A stretch of 40,132 nucleotides of DNA from an uncultured Clostridia bacterium (GCA_944384475.1 CALWTN010000034.1:1-40132); one strand, 5' to 3'; positions 25,499-34,012 are shown, counted from the first letter of the stretch. A program made the numbers and translations. The notes: generated by a model not told the origin, from the letters alone.

Positions 25499-27037
25499 TT
25501 ATTCAAGATTGCTTGTGTTATTTTGTTTGCTTTTAAATTTGTTTAAAATTTCGCCAAGCGACTCCGCTAAAATTGGATATGTTAAAAAAGCATAGATGCA
25601 TGCACCTATCAACACGCTAAAAACTATTTGCAAAATTAAAGAGAGTGAAACGCTGGATAGAAAATAGGCTATCGCCATCGTCATTGCAATCGAAGATAGA
25701 AGAGGAAGCGATAGGTCGAAAAACCCAATCGATATTTTTTTCTTGTTTTTTATCAGCGCCATTATGCAAACAGTGCCAGAAAGAGCAATATTGCCAACGA
25801 CAACTCCATATATATTCACCGCAGGAAGTGCACAAAGCACATACACGCAAACAATTTTCAACAAACCGCCTAAAATATAGGCGCTCATACAGTAACCAAA
25901 CTTGCCTTTTGCTTGCAAAAGCGCTATAAAAAATTGCATGAGCGCAGAAATAATCACCGAGGCAGAACCCAAGTATGTCAGCTGCACTGCATAGTCTAAC
26001 ATAGCGGCATCAAGCGAAGGATAAACCAAACCGTAAAGCGGTCTGCAAATGCTGCAAAGCCCAAAAACTATTGGCAAAAGCACCAGCCACATGATTTTTA
26101 GCGCTTTGGCGACGGCCTTGTTGCCGTCTTGCGAAAGTTGCGCCTCCATATATGAAATTGTTGGCAACATTGCCACAGAAATGGAGGTTGAAATGATCAG
26201 CGGAAAGTTTAAAATTGCGCCGACAACGCCTGTTTGCAAGCCGAACAACTGCGTTGCTATCTGTGCAGAAAAACCCGCTTTTGAAAGACGAGAAACGACA
26301 ATCAAACTGTCAACAGCCGCCACAAATGGCAGCACCGCTGCACCAAAAGAAAGCGGAAGCGCCGCTTTAAAAAATGGAAAGGCTATGTGGTTGACTTTTT
26401 CGCCAACTAGTTTAGCTTTAAAATGCATGCTGATTGAAAGAAAGATTATCGCTGCGAGTTCGCCTGCCGTTACCCCTAAAAAAGCGCCAAACACACCTGC
26501 CTCCAATCCCTTTTTGCCAAGCACAAAACTTATCCCAAGCCCCAAAGCGAACTTAAACACCTGTTCCAAAATTTGGCTGATAGCAGTTGGCGTCATATTT
26601 TCGTAACCTTGAAAGACGCCTCGCATCGCCGCAATAACCCCGCCAAAAGGAATAAGCAAAACCATCAACCTGTAAGAAAGTGCAGCAGAAAGCGCGCCCT
26701 GAAAAGCAGCAATCTTTGTTGCAAAAACAAACAATAGCAATCCGCCCAAAAATCCAAATATTAAGCTGTAAAGAAGTGCAACCTTGACAAGCGACTTAAT
26801 TTTTGCCAAATCGCCCCTTGCTCTTGCCTGTGAAACAAATTTTGAAAGCGCCGTTGCCACACCTCCGCTTGTTAAGACAAGGGCGAAAGAATAAATTGAC
26901 ATAACCATTTGAAACACACCAATCCCCTCAATTCCCAAAATGGAGGTCAGAGGCAACCTAAAAAAAGCGCCCAAAAGTTTGCAAATAAGCCCGCTTAAAA
27001 TTAAAATTATTGTCCCTTTCCCAATACTTTTGCTCAT
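25499..27037 (-). CDS. Polysaccharide/lipid II flippase (MurJ/SpoVB-like, MOP superfamily)
   Basis: The product is 512 aa from ATG 27037 (MSKSIGKGTIILILSGLI). The open frame extends to 27202, but the extra 55 residues look non-coding. About 14 hydrophobic segments span the protein, as in the MVF/MOP flippases. The N-terminal pattern KLLGAFFRLPLTSILGIEG and YSFALVLTSGGVATALSKFVS matches SpoVB/MurJ-type proteins that flip lipid-linked cell-wall or polysaccharide precursors. Which lipid cannot be told. No strong ribosome site precedes the ATG. It heads the long minus-strand cluster ending at argS. Confidence 0.88.
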   Translation of the reverse strand: MSKSIGKGTIILILSGLICKLLGAFFRLPLTSILGIEGIGVFQMVMSIYSFALVLTSGGVATALSKFVSQARARGDLAKIKSLVKVALLYSLIFGFLGGLLLFVFATKIAAFQGALSAALSYRLMVLLIPFGGVIAAMRGVFQGYENMTPTAISQILEQVFKFALGLGISFVLGKKGLEAGVFGAFLGVTAGELAAIIFLSISMHFKAKLVGEKVNHIAFPFFKAALPLSFGAAVLPFVAAVDSLIVVSRLSKAGFSAQIATQLFGLQTGVVGAILNFPLIISTSISVAMLPTISYMEAQLSQDGNKAVAKALKIMWLVLLPIVFGLCSICRPLYGLVYPSLDAAMLDYAVQLTYLGSASVIISALMQFFIALLQAKGKFGYCMSAYILGGLLKIVCVYVLCALPAVNIYGVVVGNIALSGTVCIMALIKNKKKISIGFFDLSLPLLSSIAMTMAIAYFLSSVSLSLILQIVFSVLIGACIYAFLTYPILAESLGEILNKFKSKQNNTSNLE

Positions 27038-27080
27038 AAAATTAGTTTGAGCGTAAATAAAAAAAGTTATACAAAGGGTA

Positions 27081-27109
27081 TTTACAAAATAAAATTTATG
27101 TGATATAAT
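27081..27109 (+). promoter_or_regulatory. Promoter of the 27137 gene
   Basis: TTTACA (27081-27086), 17 bp, TATAAT (27104-27109). Start expected near 27116, with AAAGGAGAAGG at 27123-27133 before the ATG. Confidence 0.8.
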
Positions 27110-27136
27110 TTTGTTAGTTGTAAAAGGAGAAGGTAT

Positions 27137-27616
27137 ATGGAAGAACGCACATCGCAACCTTTTGTTAAACGAACAGCGGTTCGAGTAGACAAATATTGCC
27201 AATTAATGGTTTTTATAGGAATGTCAGCTTACTGGGAAAAAGAAGCCTTTCCACCTGCAATTGATACATTTTTGAAAGAAGATCCAGATGGAAACGATCA
27301 AATAAAATTATGCCAAGATTTTTTAAAATTGTTTGTGGATAATTTAAATAAAGGCGCAGCTGACTATCAATGTTTTCAAGCAATTAAAGCAAATTTTGAC
27401 GTTGATCGCTCAAAATACTCGGCATATTACAATTCGCTCAACTCTCTGCCTTGCTTTGATTTGGTTTCTTTTATAAACACAGTGACGGTAAAAACTCCTG
27501 ACGGCAAAATGGCTTTGAACAAAAACGCCAAAGACGATACACTGCTTGCAAGACAGGTCAACGCCGCAATGCAACAGGTGTTTAAGCCTTTAAACATACA
27601 ACCGCTTCAACTTTAA
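27137..27616 (+). CDS. Uncharacterised protein, 159 aa
   Basis: No family recognised. The chain has no signal peptide or membrane span. Its N-terminal half looks helical (VDKYCQLMVFIGMSAYWEK; KLCQDFLKLFVDNLNKGAA) and the C-terminal half is mixed, ending NAAMQQVFKPLNIQPLQL. It is a single-gene transcription unit with a strong promoter, a strong ribosome site and a shared terminator, so it is very likely real and well expressed. It converges on another lineage-specific gene (27643-28959). Confidence 0.75.
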   Translation: MEERTSQPFVKRTAVRVDKYCQLMVFIGMSAYWEKEAFPPAIDTFLKEDPDGNDQIKLCQDFLKLFVDNLNKGAADYQCFQAIKANFDVDRSKYSAYYNSLNSLPCFDLVSFINTVTVKTPDGKMALNKNAKDDTLLARQVNAAMQQVFKPLNIQPLQL

Positions 27617-27642
27617 AAAAGAAGGATTTCTCCTTCTTTTTT
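27615..27642. terminator. Bidirectional terminator between converging genes
   Basis: AAAAAAGAAGGA-TTTC-TCCTTCTTTTTT: a 12 bp perfect stem with A- and T-runs on either side, serving the genes at 27137 (plus) and 27643 (minus). It touches both stop codons. Confidence 0.9.
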
Positions 27643-28959
27643 TTACATCGATCTTTCCACCTCAAAACTTCTTGTATTGCTTTCAATTCTTATCGCTTCT
27701 TCTTCTCTTAACGCTTCATTAGCATTTGTAAAATTTGTATGCGCCGCCAAAGCATCCGCAATGTTTGCTTTTTTCATATTTTGCTCTTGGCGTTGTATTT
27801 GTTCCCACTCAACCAACAATTCTTGAACCAACAGCATGTCCTTTTGCACGTTTTGCTGCGGTGTGGTTGGCTGAGTCACAGTTGGACGGGCTGCGGCTGG
27901 TCTGCTCACCGCTGGCTGCGCCTTTTTTTCTGGCTCTTTTAAAGCTGCTTGTTCTTTTGATTTTGGCAAGCCTATCTTTAACGGGCCTTTATTTTTTTTG
28001 CCTTCTTTACCCAGCCTCTTTACAGCCGGTTTGTAATCCGGCGCTTTGCCTTTTGCTTTTGGAATAACAAACGAACTTTTACTGCCCGCACTTTTCCCAC
28101 CTTTTGAACTTATGCTTGGCTTAGAAATCGGTTTTGGCGCTTGAGCAGCATCCAACTTTTGTGAGATGATGTCAAATCTCTTCACAGGCTTTGTGAAAGA
28201 TTGAGAAACTTTTAAAAATGCTGGGTTTTCATTTACGAACGCATTAAATCCGCCAAATTTAATGATCAATGTGTCAAGGTCTTTTCTAAGCGAAGTAAAC
28301 ACGCCCGCTTTGTTTGGCTGTTTAATTTTTACTTCATAAATTTTGCTAAATTCGTCTAAAAGCTTGTGGCTTTGCTCGCCGCCCTCTTGCAGCATTCGCA
28401 TAACTTCTTTAATGTAAATTTCTGACTGGATTTCCACCACATAGTCACGTTCTGCTTTTTTTGCTTGCTGAATTTGAATAAACTCCTCAATTTTTTGAGA
28501 ATACTCATCCTCAAATTCATCAATTTCATTAAACAAATTAAACGCTTTTTTAACTTTTTCTTTAAAATCATCGCTATATTCGCTTACATATTGTGCAATG
28601 AATGAAGTGATTCCCTCGCTGTCTAATCGCTCTATCAAATACAAGTTTGCCACGCCTTGGCCATCTTCGCCCTGCCAATATTTGGTTTTAAAATTGAGGG
28701 TGATGTTTTTCAGTTCGCTTAAACCAACGTAGCCATTATTAGACACTTCGCTTATCAGTTTTTTAACTTTTATTAACGTTTTTTTGACATCTTCAGAAAT
28801 AACATACTTGCCCTCTGATGTGAAATCGCCAAGCAATTTGAACATATAAATATCGTCCACCTGACGCAAGCGATAATATTCCATCAGCGCAGGCTCTTGC
28901 AAAACTTCCTCGCTGCCAAAAACTTTAAGCGTAATTTTTTTCGGTCGTGTTTCTGCCAT
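27643..28959 (-). CDS. Uncharacterised protein with basic low-complexity region, 438 aa
   Basis: The start ATG 28959 follows TAGGTG. Residues 1-265 look globular and mostly helical with charged helices, for example KKAFNLFNEIDEFEDEY and KIEEFIQIQQAKKAERDYV, and could include coiled coil. Residues about 270-360 are low-complexity, rich in Lys, Pro, Ser and Ala (KPISKPSISSKGGKSAGSKS; AVSRPAAARPTVTQPTTP), probably disordered and basic. A helical end follows, rich in Gln and Glu (LVEWEQIQRQEQNMKKANI). There is no signal peptide. No family recognised; the basic linker could bind nucleic acid or acidic polymer, but that is only a guess. Confidence 0.75.
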   Translation of the reverse strand: MAETRPKKITLKVFGSEEVLQEPALMEYYRLRQVDDIYMFKLLGDFTSEGKYVISEDVKKTLIKVKKLISEVSNNGYVGLSELKNITLNFKTKYWQGEDGQGVANLYLIERLDSEGITSFIAQYVSEYSDDFKEKVKKAFNLFNEIDEFEDEYSQKIEEFIQIQQAKKAERDYVVEIQSEIYIKEVMRMLQEGGEQSHKLLDEFSKIYEVKIKQPNKAGVFTSLRKDLDTLIIKFGGFNAFVNENPAFLKVSQSFTKPVKRFDIISQKLDAAQAPKPISKPSISSKGGKSAGSKSSFVIPKAKGKAPDYKPAVKRLGKEGKKNKGPLKIGLPKSKEQAALKEPEKKAQPAVSRPAAARPTVTQPTTPQQNVQKDMLLVQELLVEWEQIQRQEQNMKKANIADALAAHTNFTNANEALREEEAIRIESNTRSFEVERSM

Positions 28960-29016
28960 GTTTCACCTAAGCAAATTATACTATATTTGCTTAATTATTG
29001 CAAGAAAATTGCGAAA

Positions 29017-29328
29017 TTACTTTTTGATGAAAGTTTGGCAATACGCCCTGCCACGATAGTCATTAACAGTTATGCCGTTTGCCACGCATACGCCGTCATG
29101 ATTTAACAAACAATTTGCTTGGCAGCGTATTGTCATGGTTTTGGAATCTCGTTGCGGGGCAAATTGAGGTGTGCGCTCAAAAATGCTGACGCCTTTTTCA
29201 ACAGGCGGTTTTGAAGCGTCTTTTTGATACATCTTACACACGGCGTTTTTTGAAATATCCAAACTTTTTGCCTTGCAGGTGTAGCGGTCGTTAAATTTGC
29301 AATCAAGCCTTCTGCATCTTATATCCAT
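29017..29328 (-). CDS. DUF1540 Cys-rich protein, two repeats
   Basis: The product is 103 aa with two copies of a short Cys motif: IRCRRLDCKFNDRYTCKA...AVCKMY (about residues 3-34) and IRCQANCLLNHDGVCVA...AYCQTF (about 67-100). Each has the spacing C-x3/4-C-x-x-N-x4/5-C-x-A ... C typical of DUF1540, a family of small, probably metal-binding proteins common in clostridia. GGAG precedes ATG 29328. Function unknown. It may share a transcript with the 27643 gene, 57 bp downstream. Confidence 0.82.
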   Translation of the reverse strand: MDIRCRRLDCKFNDRYTCKAKSLDISKNAVCKMYQKDASKPPVEKGVSIFERTPQFAPQRDSKTMTIRCQANCLLNHDGVCVANGITVNDYRGRAYCQTFIKK

Positions 29329-29362
29329 GTTTTTCTCCTGACAAATAGTTTTTACAATTTGT

Positions 29363-29391
29363 TTGACTTTTAACCAAATTATAGTTAAAAT
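29363..29391 (+). promoter_or_regulatory. Promoter of rplI and the GT32 gene
   Basis: TTGACT (29363-29368), 17 bp, TAAAAT (29386-29391), with AAGAGGT before the ATG at 29410. Start expected near 29398, giving a very short leader. Confidence 0.75.
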
Positions 29392-29409
29392 TTTATTTAA
29401 GAGGTAAAC

Positions 29410-29850
29410 ATGAAAGTTTTATTATTAAAAGATGTTAAAGGCTGCGGCAAAAAGGGCGAAATAAAAGAGGTTGCAAACGGCTATGGGCAAAACTTTTTGC
29501 TTAAAAATGGTTTAGCTCGCCTTGCCGACAACAGCGCACTGTCAATCAACAATCAGCGCATTTCGGCTGAGCAATATCATGCTCAGCAGGCTTTGCAAGC
29601 CGCCAAAGACGTAAAGCAAAAGTTGGATAAGTTGACGCTTGGCTTTGAAATCAAATGCGGCGAAAATGGCAAAAGCTTTGGCTCAATAACCAGCAAAGAG
29701 ATAAGCGAAAGGCTTGCAAGCCTCGGCTTTCAAATAGACAAGAAAAAGATCGACTGCTCTGCGCTTAAAGAAGTTGGAAGTTATAGCATCAGCATAAAAC
29801 TTCATCCGCAAGTTGTGGCAAAAATTACCGTGAAGGTGGAGGCAATATGA
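29410..29850 (+). CDS. rplI: 50S ribosomal protein L9 (bL9)
   Basis: The product is 146 aa, the usual length. The N-terminal rRNA-binding domain has MKVLLLKDVKGCGKKGEIK and VANGYGQNFLLKNGLA, followed by the long connecting helix (AEQYHAQQALQAAKDVKQKL) and the C-terminal domain with FGSITSKEISERLASLGF. bL9 binds domain V of 23S rRNA near the L1 stalk. The gene stands apart from rpsF-ssb-rpsR, to which it is joined in many bacteria, and its TGA stop overlaps the next start (ATGA). Confidence 0.97.
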   Translation: MKVLLLKDVKGCGKKGEIKEVANGYGQNFLLKNGLARLADNSALSINNQRISAEQYHAQQALQAAKDVKQKLDKLTLGFEIKCGENGKSFGSITSKEISERLASLGFQIDKKKIDCSALKEVGSYSISIKLHPQVVAKITVKVEAI

Positions 29851-30623
29851 TTCCTAAAATAATACACTACGTTTGGCTGGGCGGAAACAAAAAGCCCGAT
29901 TTGTTTTATAAATGCTTAGAAAGTTGGAAAAAGTATTGTCCTGACTACGAAATAAAAGAATGGAATGAAAGCAACTTTGATTTTTCAGCCAGCCGTTTTT
30001 CAACTGAGGCATATTCAAAGAAAAAATGGGGATTCGTGCCTGACTATATCCGTGCAAAAGTGCTTTATGACTACGGCGGAATATATCTCGACACAGACGT
30101 TGAACTTACAAAATCTTTTGATGAACTGCTAGATCAAGATTTCTTAATTTCATTTGAAAACGATGTCTATGTTGAAACCGCTGTGCTTGGCTCAGTGCCA
30201 GGGCATCCGTTTTTAAAAAGAATGTGCGACTTTTATTTAACCCACCCTTTTATTAAAAAGAACGGAAAACTGGATTTAACGCCATCCACTCCGCTTTGGA
30301 CATGCGTGCTGAAAAAACACTACAGCTTAAAGCTTAAAAATCAAACTCAAAAATTGTATGAAAAGGGCAACGATAAAAGCCCTAGCGTAACGGTGCTGAG
30401 CAGTGACTATTTTTGCCCAATCAACTACACCACAAAAACGATGACAAAAACTGACAACACGGTTGCAATTCATTATTTTGACGCATCGTGGTTTTCAAAA
30501 AAATTGAAAACACGTGAAAAGTTTTTAAGAGGGTTGTATAAAGTTCTGGGCAGAAAAACATTTGCCTTCTTCACAAAACAATATGTTAAAAGCGTTGAAA
30601 GAAAAATAAAAAAAGAAATTTAA
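29847..30623 (+). CDS. Family 32 glycosyltransferase (capsular/OCH1-like)
   Basis: The product is 258 aa. The opening MIPKIIHYVWLGGNKKPDLF is the hallmark of GT32 sugar transferases. The donor-binding DXD motif lies in YDYGGIYLDTDVELTKSF (about residues 72-90), preceded by FVPDYIRAKVLYDYGG, the other conserved element. Members add sugars to capsules, surface glycans or toxin targets. There is no membrane span, so it is cytosolic. The start overlaps the rplI stop by four bases, an odd pairing of a surface-glycan enzyme with a ribosomal protein gene. Confidence 0.9.
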   Translation: MIPKIIHYVWLGGNKKPDLFYKCLESWKKYCPDYEIKEWNESNFDFSASRFSTEAYSKKKWGFVPDYIRAKVLYDYGGIYLDTDVELTKSFDELLDQDFLISFENDVYVETAVLGSVPGHPFLKRMCDFYLTHPFIKKNGKLDLTPSTPLWTCVLKKHYSLKLKNQTQKLYEKGNDKSPSVTVLSSDYFCPINYTTKTMTKTDNTVAIHYFDASWFSKKLKTREKFLRGLYKVLGRKTFAFFTKQYVKSVERKIKKEI

Positions 30624-30651
30624 AAATATAAAAAAATATTTAAAAAAATGT

Positions 30652-30681
30652 AAAAAAAGTGGATTTTTTCCACTTTTTTAT
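30652..30681. terminator. Bidirectional terminator between GT32 gene and prfA
   Basis: AAAAAGTGGA / TCCACTTTTT stem with a short T loop and flanking A- and T-runs. It overlaps the prfA stop region. Confidence 0.8.
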
Positions 30682-31763
30682 TCGCTTTCTTGCAATTTTT
30701 GCGTTCTATCTTGCAAAATCAGCGCATCAATAAAAATGTCAATATCACCGTTTAACACGCCTTCCAAATCGTAAGATGAAACGTTTACACGGTGATCGGT
30801 TACTCTGCCTTGCGGATAGTTATAAGTGCGCACCCTTTCGCTTCTGTCTCCAGTGCCAACCTGCGCACGGCGGCTGTCTTTAAACTCCTTCTCTTTCTGC
30901 GACTGATAAAGTTCGTAAAGTTTACTTTGCAAAATACGCATCGCTTTTTCACGATTTTTGATTTGGCTGCGCTCGTCCTGACATGTAACCACTATGCCTG
31001 TTGGAAGGTGTGTAAGCCTTATCGCACTGTCGGTTTTGTTGATATGCTGGCCACCAGCACCGCTTGCACGATATGTATCCACCCTCAAGTCGCTGTCCAA
31101 AATTTCAAAATCAACTTCTTCAACTTCTGGCAACACTGCAACAGTGGCAGTGGAAGTGTGAATGCGCCCCTGCGACTCGGTTTCAGGCACACGCTGCACC
31201 CTGTGCACACCCGCTTCATATTTAAGCCTGCTGTATGCGCCCTTGCCTTGAACGATAAACGTCACTTCTTTTATTCCACCAAGCTCAGTTTCGTTGATGT
31301 CTGAAATTTCAATCTTCCAATGGTGCTTTTCTGCGTAATACGTATACATTCTTAAAAGTTCGGTGGCAAAAAGTGCGCTCTCTTCTCCGCCTGCCGCCGC
31401 ACGGATTTCCATAATGATATTGGCGTCATCATTCTCATCCTTTGGCAAAAGCAAAAACTTGATTTGCTCGCAAAGTTCTTCTATTGTTTTTTGCAAACTT
31501 TCACACTCTTCTTCAAACATGTGTTTTAATTCATGATCATGCTCGGCATCACGGTCTTTTTCGCACTGCGCAAGATCATTAAGCGCCTTTTCAAGTTGCT
31601 GAGAAGAAAGAACTATATCTTGCAGTGAGGCGTGTTCCTTTGCAAGCGCCCTCCACTTTTTATTGTCTGCAATAACAGAAGGTGATGAAATTAAATTTGA
31701 TAATTCATCACTTTTTTGCCTAATTTTCAATGTCTTTTGTAAAATTTCATTTGCGTTTGTCAT
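30678..31763 (-). CDS. prfA: Peptide chain release factor 1
   Basis: The product is 361 aa from ATG 31763 (MTNANEILQ), giving the usual RF1 length; AAGG lies 7 nt upstream. The frame is open further upstream. It carries the catalytic GGQ in RASGAGGQHINKTDSAIRL (about residue 233), whose Gln is methylated by PrmC, encoded just upstream. The codon-recognition region lies in domain 2, and RRAQVGTGDRSERVRTYNYP is a strong RF1 signature. RF1 releases peptides at UAA and UAG, both used here. Its first codons overlap the end of the prmC fusion gene by 17 bp, so enzyme and substrate are translationally coupled. Confidence 0.97.
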   Translation of the reverse strand: MTNANEILQKTLKIRQKSDELSNLISSPSVIADNKKWRALAKEHASLQDIVLSSQQLEKALNDLAQCEKDRDAEHDHELKHMFEEECESLQKTIEELCEQIKFLLLPKDENDDANIIMEIRAAAGGEESALFATELLRMYTYYAEKHHWKIEISDINETELGGIKEVTFIVQGKGAYSRLKYEAGVHRVQRVPETESQGRIHTSTATVAVLPEVEEVDFEILDSDLRVDTYRASGAGGQHINKTDSAIRLTHLPTGIVVTCQDERSQIKNREKAMRILQSKLYELYQSQKEKEFKDSRRAQVGTGDRSERVRTYNYPQGRVTDHRVNVSSYDLEGVLNGDIDIFIDALILQDRTQKLQESE

Positions 31764-33459
31764 ATTTAGCCTTAACCACCCTAATAATTTTAGCATAATC
31801 TTTTTTTGACGAGATGTCAACAAATCCCGCTTGACTTAGCAATTTTTCAACATCTTTAAACTGCCCTTTGCCAATCTCCAAAAACAGCCAGCCGCCATTT
31901 TTGAGATGCATAGGCGCTTGCTCGGCAATAATCCTGTAAAATTTCAGCCCGTCCTCGCCGCCGTCCAGCGCAAGAGTCGGATCAAAATTTTTAACTTCAC
32001 CGTCAAGTCCAGATATATCCAGCGTTCGAATATATGGCGGATTTGAAACTATGATGTCAAACTTTCGCTTTTTAAGTTTATCAAACATGTCGCTTTCAAT
32101 AAACTCCACTTTTGCGTCATTTTTCTCGGCGTTAATTTTTGCAGTTTGCAAAGCGCCTTTTGAAACATCCACCGCCGCAACCTTTGCTTGCGAAAGTTTT
32201 GCGATGGTTACTGCAATCGCTCCGCTTCCTGTGCCTAAGTCCAAAACCTCCGCACCTTTTTTGCCATGCAACTCTTTTAAAACCTCTTCCACCAAAATTT
32301 CTGTTTCCATTCTTGGCGCAAGCACTTTTTTGTTGACGTCAAATTTTAGCCCGTAAAACTCCACAAATCCAAAGATGGCAGAAAGCGGCTTGCCAGAAGC
32401 GCGCATGGTGGCGGCTTTGATAATCTCACGAGCCTGTTTTGGCGTAAAGCTTTTCACAAGTTTTGCCTCCGCCCGTGACATGCCTAAAACAGTGGCAATA
32501 ATCCACTCCACATCGCTTTTTTGATATTTCCCTGCCTTTTCAAGTTCGGTTTGCATCTCTGCAAGCAAACTTGCAAACGGAACTTTGCCCTCTTCCATCT
32601 TATCTCCCACGCAAAGCACTGCCTCATTATACGCCACACGTGCAACCTCATCATGAGTTACGCTTGGTTTTGCACACACAAAAAAATTTGTAATCAGCCC
32701 AACTTTTCTCAGTATCGGCGTTCTGTCAAGCAGCCAGCATATTTCATAGCTCGTGCCACAGCAAAACAAAAAGATCGCAAGATTGATTAAAAAATTCCAG
32801 TGCGCGGCAATGCTTACACCCACACATGTTATCACAAACATCGCCAAAAGAAAAGTAAAAACTATCACATTCAGCGCATTTAATGGCGAGTAATAGTCCA
32901 AATTGCCCACCTTTTGACTGCTGCCGCCTCTTAACCTAACTTGGTTGCATGCGCCGTTAAATTTATACAAATCTTGCATGGCAGGAATAAATCGCAAGAT
33001 TAAAAGTATAAGGAAAAATAACGTCACCTTAACGAGCGCTATCAAAAAGTTGCGAAGTGCGAAATTCATGCTCATGCCAATGAAAACAAAAGAAAGTTTG
33101 GTTGGCAGGTAGCCAAAAATGATAAGCGCAATAATCAAACTTAAAAGCATTAAAAACGAAATCACAACGCTTTCTTTTTTGACGTTGAGTTTGCCTGCAA
33201 TCTTTTCGCTCAGTCCGTCACTTTGCACAGGTTGAGACGAAAGTTTACCGCTATCCCAAAAAGCACACAAAATTGCAATAATTGACGCAAAAAAGTAAGA
33301 AATTCCTCTAAAAATTGGAAAATTCCATAAAATTATTTTATTTTTTGTGCGTCCGCTTCTCAGCCTTTTTGCGCCACGCTCATCAATCACCGCCAGCGCA
33401 TAGCGCTTTTGATTTTGACAGCGCACCCCGATAGAACACGGAAAGAAAAAATATTTCAT
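31747..33459 (-). CDS. prmC: Fusion of DUF1385 membrane protein and release-factor glutamine methyltransferase PrmC
   Basis: The product is 570 aa in one uninterrupted frame. The start is taken as ATG 33459; the ribosome site is weak, and TTG 33465 is possible. Residues 1-285 resemble DUF1385, the membrane protein usually encoded beside prmC in clostridia: an N-terminal beta part (KRYALAVID..., degenerate compared with GVMMR-type openings), FPIFRGISYFFASI, four to five membrane spans, and the typical end THDEVARVAYNEAVL. Residues about 295-570 are PrmC: helical N-domain (DVEWIIATVLGMSRAEAKLV), PRMETEILVEEVL, SAM-binding VLDLGTGSGAIAVTIAKLS and catalytic NPPYI. PrmC methylates the GGQ glutamine of RF1/RF2. 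The joining anchors the enzyme to the membrane. Separate genes for these two are the rule in relatives, as far as I know. Confidence 0.88.
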   Translation of the reverse strand: MKYFFFPCSIGVRCQNQKRYALAVIDERGAKRLRSGRTKNKIILWNFPIFRGISYFFASIIAILCAFWDSGKLSSQPVQSDGLSEKIAGKLNVKKESVVISFLMLLSLIIALIIFGYLPTKLSFVFIGMSMNFALRNFLIALVKVTLFFLILLILRFIPAMQDLYKFNGACNQVRLRGGSSQKVGNLDYYSPLNALNVIVFTFLLAMFVITCVGVSIAAHWNFLINLAIFLFCCGTSYEICWLLDRTPILRKVGLITNFFVCAKPSVTHDEVARVAYNEAVLCVGDKMEEGKVPFASLLAEMQTELEKAGKYQKSDVEWIIATVLGMSRAEAKLVKSFTPKQAREIIKAATMRASGKPLSAIFGFVEFYGLKFDVNKKVLAPRMETEILVEEVLKELHGKKGAEVLDLGTGSGAIAVTIAKLSQAKVAAVDVSKGALQTAKINAEKNDAKVEFIESDMFDKLKKRKFDIIVSNPPYIRTLDISGLDGEVKNFDPTLALDGGEDGLKFYRIIAEQAPMHLKNGGWLFLEIGKGQFKDVEKLLSQAGFVDISSKKDYAKIIRVVKAKYDKRK

Positions 33460-33494
33460 GCCCAAATTATTGACAAAAATTTATGTTTTACACA

Positions 33495-33523
33495 ACAAAA
33501 AAACTCCCGTTGGGAGTTTTGTT
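33495..33523 (-). terminator. Terminator after rpmE
   Basis: On the minus strand, AAAACTCCC / GGGAGTTTT around a short loop, then T-run, just after the rpmE stop (TAG at 33527-33525). It separates rpmE from the DUF1385-PrmC fusion. Confidence 0.85.
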
Positions 33524-33524
33524 T

Positions 33525-33731
33525 CTAGTCAAGACCGTATTTTTTCTTGAACTTGTCAACTGTTCCGCTGGCGTCAACGATCTTCTTCTTACCAGTGAAG
33601 AATGGGTGGCATTTGTTGCAAATGTCCACGCTGAGTTTGTCGCCTTTAACAGTTGAACGTGTTTTAAAAGTGTTGCCACATGCACATGTTACGGTTACTT
33701 CATGATAATCTGGATGAATATTTTCTTTCAT
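33525..33731 (-). CDS. rpmE: 50S ribosomal protein L31 (bL31, zinc form)
   Basis: The product is 68 aa: MKENIHPDYHEVTVTCACG at the start, with Cys pairs CAC (about 16 and 18) and CNKC (about 37-40), then HPFFTGKKKIVDASGTVDKF. The four Cys show the zinc-binding form of bL31, which bridges the subunits. GGAGG precedes ATG 33731. The gap to rpsR is 11 bp, so it continues the rpsF operon and ends at its own terminator. Confidence 0.96.
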   Translation of the reverse strand: MKENIHPDYHEVTVTCACGNTFKTRSTVKGDKLSVDICNKCHPFFTGKKKIVDASGTVDKFKKKYGLD

Positions 33732-33742
33732 TTTGTGCCTCC

Positions 33743-34000
33743 TTAGTCCCCAACAAATGGAAGAAGTGCCACGTTTCTTGCACGCTTAATTGCAAGTGCA
33801 AGTTTCCTTTGGTGATGAGAGCAAACGCCTGTTTGTCTTCTTGGCAAAATCTTTCCTTTCTCGGTTATGAATTTTTTAAGTTTAGCAACATCTTTGTAAT
33901 CAATTTCTTTTTCGCCAGCAACGCAGAATGCGCAAACTTTCTTTTTAGATGGCTTGCGGAATTTCTTTGCTGGTTTTTCTTCAACTTTAACTTCGCTCAT
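33743..34000 (-). CDS. rpsR: 30S ribosomal protein S18 (bS18)
   Basis: The product is 85 aa. The core contains IDYKDVAKLKKFITEKGKILPRR (read as two parts) and the ending HHQRKLALAIKRARNVALLP, typical of bS18. Cys residues in KKVCAFC and GVCSHHQ suggest the zinc-binding form. It binds S6 in the 30S platform, and rpsF lies at the head of the same operon. Confidence 0.96.
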   Translation of the reverse strand: MSEVKVEEKPAKKFRKPSKKKVCAFCVAGEKEIDYKDVAKLKKFITEKGKILPRRQTGVCSHHQRKLALAIKRARNVALLPFVGD

Positions 34001-34012
34001 TTTTCTCTCCTT

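Noticed and set aside
27038..27202. Longer N-terminus for the flippase starting at 27202
   Set aside because: It would run through the promoter and start of the divergent gene at 27137, and the family begins at MSKSIGKG.
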